From NCBI GenBank assembly GCA_902767775.1, contig CACXIP010000020.1:36827-100826 (forward strand): DNA of 64,000 nt, in the 5' to 3' direction. Source of the DNA: an uncultured Prevotellaceae bacterium. GTDB taxonomy: Bacteria; Bacteroidota; Bacteroidia; Bacteroidales; Bacteroidaceae. The notes beneath the pieces are model-generated. The model worked only from the letters and a program-made list of their open reading frames with translations, was not told where the DNA came from and did no database searches. How positions within the stretch are numbered: the first letter of the stretch is position 1; each line of letters starts with the position of its first letter. Positions 61,001-64,000 of the stretch are shown here, piece by piece. The position numbers and the translations under genes were made by a program.

Positions 61001-61501
61001 ATGAGGAGAAAAGCTTTTCTTTTTTCCCTCCTAGTCATCGCGCTGCTCGCCTCGTGCGACCGCAAGGCAAGGATGGCTGGGCTGGCGGAGGAGAACATCC
61101 GTATGTCGATGGACTCCCCCGACGGCTTCGCCATCACGGCCATCTCGGAGCCGGACTCGGCGTTCGGCGTGAACTACCTCTCTCAGCATGAGGTGAACGG
61201 CATCACGGCCATCATGCAGAGCGTGACCGCCCTCATCATGGACCGGACGAACAACATGACGGCTTTCAATCCCGACGACCACTATGTGATGAGCCTGGCC
61301 GAAAGGCAGATGAAGGCGATGACGGACCTGCGCACGATGGTCTACAAGACCAACGAGAAAGGCGAGTGGTCGGGATGGAAGCTGCGTGTGGACTACAAGG
61401 CGAAGGACAAATACGGCAACACCTACCGCGCTGAGCGGTGGCTGTTTTTCGACAAGGACGGCAAGGCCATCCACAAGTCCTTCGAACTGCCCTTGCCATA
61501 A
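61001..61501 (+). CDS. Lipoprotein of unknown function
   Basis: 166 residues. MRRKAFLFSLLVIALLASC is a lipoprotein signal with Cys at residue 19. The mature part is alpha/beta; it includes GITAIMQSVTALIMDRTNNM and YKAKDKYGNTYRAERWLFFDKDGKAIHKSF. A cystatin- or NTF2-like fold is possible. Co-transcribed with HU. Confidence 0.7.
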   Translation: MRRKAFLFSLLVIALLASCDRKARMAGLAEENIRMSMDSPDGFAITAISEPDSAFGVNYLSQHEVNGITAIMQSVTALIMDRTNNMTAFNPDDHYVMSLAERQMKAMTDLRTMVYKTNEKGEWSGWKLRVDYKAKDKYGNTYRAERWLFFDKDGKAIHKSFELPLP

Positions 61502-61534
61502 GACAATCATAGAAACGCAAATCATCAAAGACAA

Positions 61535-63085
61535 ATGTTTGGCATTGGAAAGAGAGACAAGAACATGAACCCTGACTTATATCAGATACAAAGGGCGAAG
61601 GAGGACTACGTGCTGGTGCATGACCATTTTACGGCGAACCCGGAACTGTTGGATGACGTCACCACAAGGTGCATCTACAACTCGCTGATGGCCGTTGAGA
61701 CTCCCGAGAGCCTGGAGCATTGGCTGAATGCCATCGCAAAGACTGACCTCTCGCTGGACAACGTGAAAGAACTGGCATCCGGCGTGATGTGGGAGAACAT
61801 ACTCGGCCACTACGAGCGGCTGGTGAGAGGACTGTCCGGGGAAGAACGGGCGTTGTTGGCCAAGGACATGGCGGCCATCCGCAATGCCGGCTATGCCGAC
61901 TATTTCAACCGGGACATCATGAAGCTCGGCTACGACATGCTGAGTGCGAAAGAGCAACATCGTGATGCTATCATCATCCTCAACGACCAAATTGACAACC
62001 ATGTGGCCATCGGTGCCGATGCGGACAAGCTGTTCGAGCAGTTCGGCTGGCAGACGGCGACTGTTGTGGTGGGTGGCTCACGGCTGAGTCTGATGCCCAT
62101 CTGTGATGACATCCTGCAGATAAAAGGTTTGTTCAACTTCCACTTGACGGAAACCTCGGTGGACTTGCTCGACATCCGGGTGTCCGACCCGATGGAGGCG
62201 CAGCTGTCCATCGCGCAGCAGACCATCGACGCCTTCCGCAGGAGGGTTGATGGCGAGGAAGTGATTTTTCCCATCAAGGACTTGAAGTACAATACCTTCA
62301 AGCGTGGCATCGAACATGCCTACCGCTATCCCTTCGTGGAGAAATCAGGCGACTCATTGACGCTGTTCCGTTCCGATGCCGTGAGGGAGAGCGTGGTCAA
62401 GGGACAGTCGTGGAACGTGTGCCTTGAAAAGGTTCCCATGCTGACCACCCTTGCCCAACACTTGCACCTCTTGATGCACGACGCGGAAAAGAGGGAAAGT
62501 CTTATCGGCATGGGTGCCATGACCAACTGCGATATCCGCTCGCTGCTCTCTTTCGAGGATTTCAAGGCGCAACAGAAAAGGAATCCCCTAAAGAGGATCC
62601 TGATTGACCAAGGCTCTTTCTACGAGTCGTACCAGGCTGACGCTGTCTCCCTGGCCCGTGAGTTCCGTCTTCCCCTCTGGTCGAGGGACTGCGGCATCTA
62701 CGGCGAAGTGCCCATGCTGCTGGTTTCTTCGCAGATGGCGGGCTATGTCTTGGACATGTGCAACAACGTGGTGGCTGTGAAACCGAGAATCAACGACAGG
62801 GTCAGCAGGATGTACCTGAAGCCGTCATACCTGAACGATTTCCTGCAAATGACGGAGGTGTTCGAGAACCCGGGCATCTTCGTGAAGAAGGATGGCAGCT
62901 ATGCCGTCAGTGCCTCTCGTGACGGCGTCGAGTTGCCCATGAGGGAGATTCCCAAGGAGATGGGCGACCGGTATATGAATATGTCCGACGGCCTGGCAAA
63001 GAAAGTCTATCTGAACGGCATCCTGCACACGGCCTACGACAAGGTGCAAAGACAAGACAATCCACTAACACTACAAATAAAATAA
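61535..63085 (+). CDS. Large protein with a second MutS-I-like domain and DUF3945-like tail
   Basis: 516 residues, cytoplasmic. Residues about 345-420 (RILIDQGSFYESYQADAVSLAREFRLPLWSRDCGIYGEVPMLLV) look like the domain I of MutS, with the FxE (FYE) pattern kept. The C-terminal 75 residues (VKKDGSYAVSASRDGVELPMREIPKEMGDRYMNMSDG) are like the C-terminal domain of the ArdC protein. The first 340 residues are unrecognised and contain FSLPE-like helical stretches. The combination suggests that these modules are shared among the establishment proteins of the element. Confidence 0.6.
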   Translation: MFGIGKRDKNMNPDLYQIQRAKEDYVLVHDHFTANPELLDDVTTRCIYNSLMAVETPESLEHWLNAIAKTDLSLDNVKELASGVMWENILGHYERLVRGLSGEERALLAKDMAAIRNAGYADYFNRDIMKLGYDMLSAKEQHRDAIIILNDQIDNHVAIGADADKLFEQFGWQTATVVVGGSRLSLMPICDDILQIKGLFNFHLTETSVDLLDIRVSDPMEAQLSIAQQTIDAFRRRVDGEEVIFPIKDLKYNTFKRGIEHAYRYPFVEKSGDSLTLFRSDAVRESVVKGQSWNVCLEKVPMLTTLAQHLHLLMHDAEKRESLIGMGAMTNCDIRSLLSFEDFKAQQKRNPLKRILIDQGSFYESYQADAVSLAREFRLPLWSRDCGIYGEVPMLLVSSQMAGYVLDMCNNVVAVKPRINDRVSRMYLKPSYLNDFLQMTEVFENPGIFVKKDGSYAVSASRDGVELPMREIPKEMGDRYMNMSDGLAKKVYLNGILHTAYDKVQRQDNPLTLQIK

Positions 63086-63086
63086 A

Positions 63087-63278
63087 ATGGAAATGACAAT
63101 CAAGAAAAAAACGTATGTCGCTCCCGAAGCGGAGCTTTGTGAGAACTTCTGCCAGCCCTTCATGATCAACATCGGTTCGGGCGAGACCACTCCCGAGGAA
63201 TCGGATGCCAACAACTCCTTTTTTGAGGATGTTGAAGAGGGCAAGGACCATTCTTTCAGCGTATGGGATGAGATGTGA
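63087..63278 (+). CDS. Small peptide of the KKTYVAPEAE type, 63 residues
   Basis: MEMTIKKKTYVAPEAELCENFCQPFMI, then SGETTPEESDANNSFFEDVEEGKD. Peptides beginning K-x-Y-x-x-P-x-x-E precede surface-protein genes in Prevotella and related genera. No signal peptide is seen. It starts 1 bp after the previous stop and lies 66 bp before the BspA-like gene. Confidence 0.6.
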   Translation: MEMTIKKKTYVAPEAELCENFCQPFMINIGSGETTPEESDANNSFFEDVEEGKDHSFSVWDEM

Positions 63279-63344
63279 TGACGCTCTGGCAAGGCTGTCT
63301 TTCATTTCATCAACAACAAGGTTTTACTAAAAATTCAAAATGTT

Positions 63345-64000
63345 ATGAGAAGAATTTTCTACCTGATGGGCGTGCTCATGGTCACGCTCAACGCTAATGC
63401 TGCTGTGGGTGATGCGTTCACCCTCAACGACCTGACCTATACCGTCTTGACCGAGGATGCCGGCACTTCGACTGGCACAGTGTCTGTCAAGGCGGCCAAC
63501 ACTTCCATTTCGGGCGCGGTGGTGATACCTGAAACCGTCACGAACGGTGGCGTCAGCTACACCGTAACAGCCTTCGAATCGAGGGCTTTCCGCACCTGTG
63601 AGGAAATCACCTCCGTCTCTGTTCCCAACACCCTGACCAACTGGGACACTGACCGTATCTTCAGCACCTGCACGAAACTCGTGGACGTGAACATCCCCGA
63701 GGGGGTGACCGTCATGCAGATGTCCACTTTCAACACTTGTCCGAGCTTGGGGCATATCACCTTGCCTGAGTCATTGGGAAACCTTAGTGGTGCGATGTTC
63801 TATTCGGCACATGTCCAGAGGCTGACCATCAAGAACCGCAACATAACGTTCAACGGCTCGAACGGCTACGGCGATGCCTTCGATGTCTATTCTTGTGTCG
63901 ATACGCTGGAGTTCAATCCTGCTTACAACCTTTATGAGAGGTGGCACTACGGCAAGCGTGGTACCCGTGGCGTGCGCATCAAGTGCTTCGACTATCCGGA
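63345..64000 (+). CDS. BspA-like leucine-rich-repeat surface protein, 5' part (runs off the window)
   Basis: 218 residues visible. Signal peptide MRRIFYLMGVLMVTLNANA, then beta-solenoid LRR_5-type units: SYTVTAFESRAFRTCEEITSVSVPNTL, then IFSTCTKLVDVNIPEGVTVMQMSTFNTCPSLGHITLPESL. This type is used for adhesion in Bacteroidetes. The export sorting signal would be at the missing C-terminus. Confidence 0.88.
   Translation, partial: MRRIFYLMGVLMVTLNANAAVGDAFTLNDLTYTVLTEDAGTSTGTVSVKAANTSISGAVVIPETVTNGGVSYTVTAFESRAFRTCEEITSVSVPNTLTNWDTDRIFSTCTKLVDVNIPEGVTVMQMSTFNTCPSLGHITLPESLGNLSGAMFYSAHVQRLTIKNRNITFNGSNGYGDAFDVYSCVDTLEFNPAYNLYERWHYGKRGTRGVRIKCFDYP

Overview
The window is an internal slice of a large integrative and conjugative element (ICE, conjugative-transposon type) from a Bacteroidales bacterium. 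Prevotella/Segatella or a close relative is the best guess. The basis is a tra gene set of the CTnDOT family (TraE, F, G, J, K, L, M, N, O in order), promoter boxes of the Bacteroidetes form TTTG-N19/20-TAnnTTTG, weak Shine-Dalgarno signals, and a BspA-like leucine-rich-repeat surface protein preceded by a small KKTYVAPEAE-type peptide at the right edge. Both ends of the element lie outside the window. No integrase, rRNA or tRNA is seen.

Layout. 1-1169 is the C-terminal part of a probable relaxase. 1300-3366 holds a lipoprotein and a hypothetical gene. 3481-25619, all on the minus strand, is a type 1 BREX phage-defence cluster read from right to left: a WYL regulator, brxA, brxB, brxC, a GIY-YIG-like gene, two tandem pglX methyltransferase genes, a papain-like peptidase candidate, pglZ, brxL without a Lon domain, and an overlapping MIT_C-like gene. 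A lipoprotein, a Pif1-like helicase and a 2H phosphoesterase trail behind. An identical 21-bp direct repeat lies on each side of this block (2346-2366 and 25752-25772). 25878-27371 carries a CoiA-like nuclease and a hypothetical gene, ending in a strong terminator.

27746-47409, plus strand, is the transfer operon: a promoter and a structured leader, ParA-like TraA, a DUF3408 protein, several small genes, then the type IV secretion genes traE to traO and a coupling ATPase. Its long non-coding stretches hold probable structured RNAs (27786-27881, 31903-32400, 32788-32836) and a striking 400-bp array of short repeats spaced by 10 or 11 bp between traM and traN (42443-42846).

47448-64000 is the accessory and establishment region: two related XRE regulators on either side of a TraX-like gene, a GNAT-like protein, a peptidoglycan hydrolase, a DUF4099 protein, a MutS-domain-I-like protein, an ArdC antirestriction protein, a TOPRIM primase-like protein, a VirB5/TraI-like protein, a triple zinc-ribbon protein, an HU protein, lipoproteins and the BspA-like gene. 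Together the genes describe an element that transfers as single-stranded DNA, protects the entering DNA from restriction (ArdC, TOPRIM, HU) and brings its host a phage-defence island.
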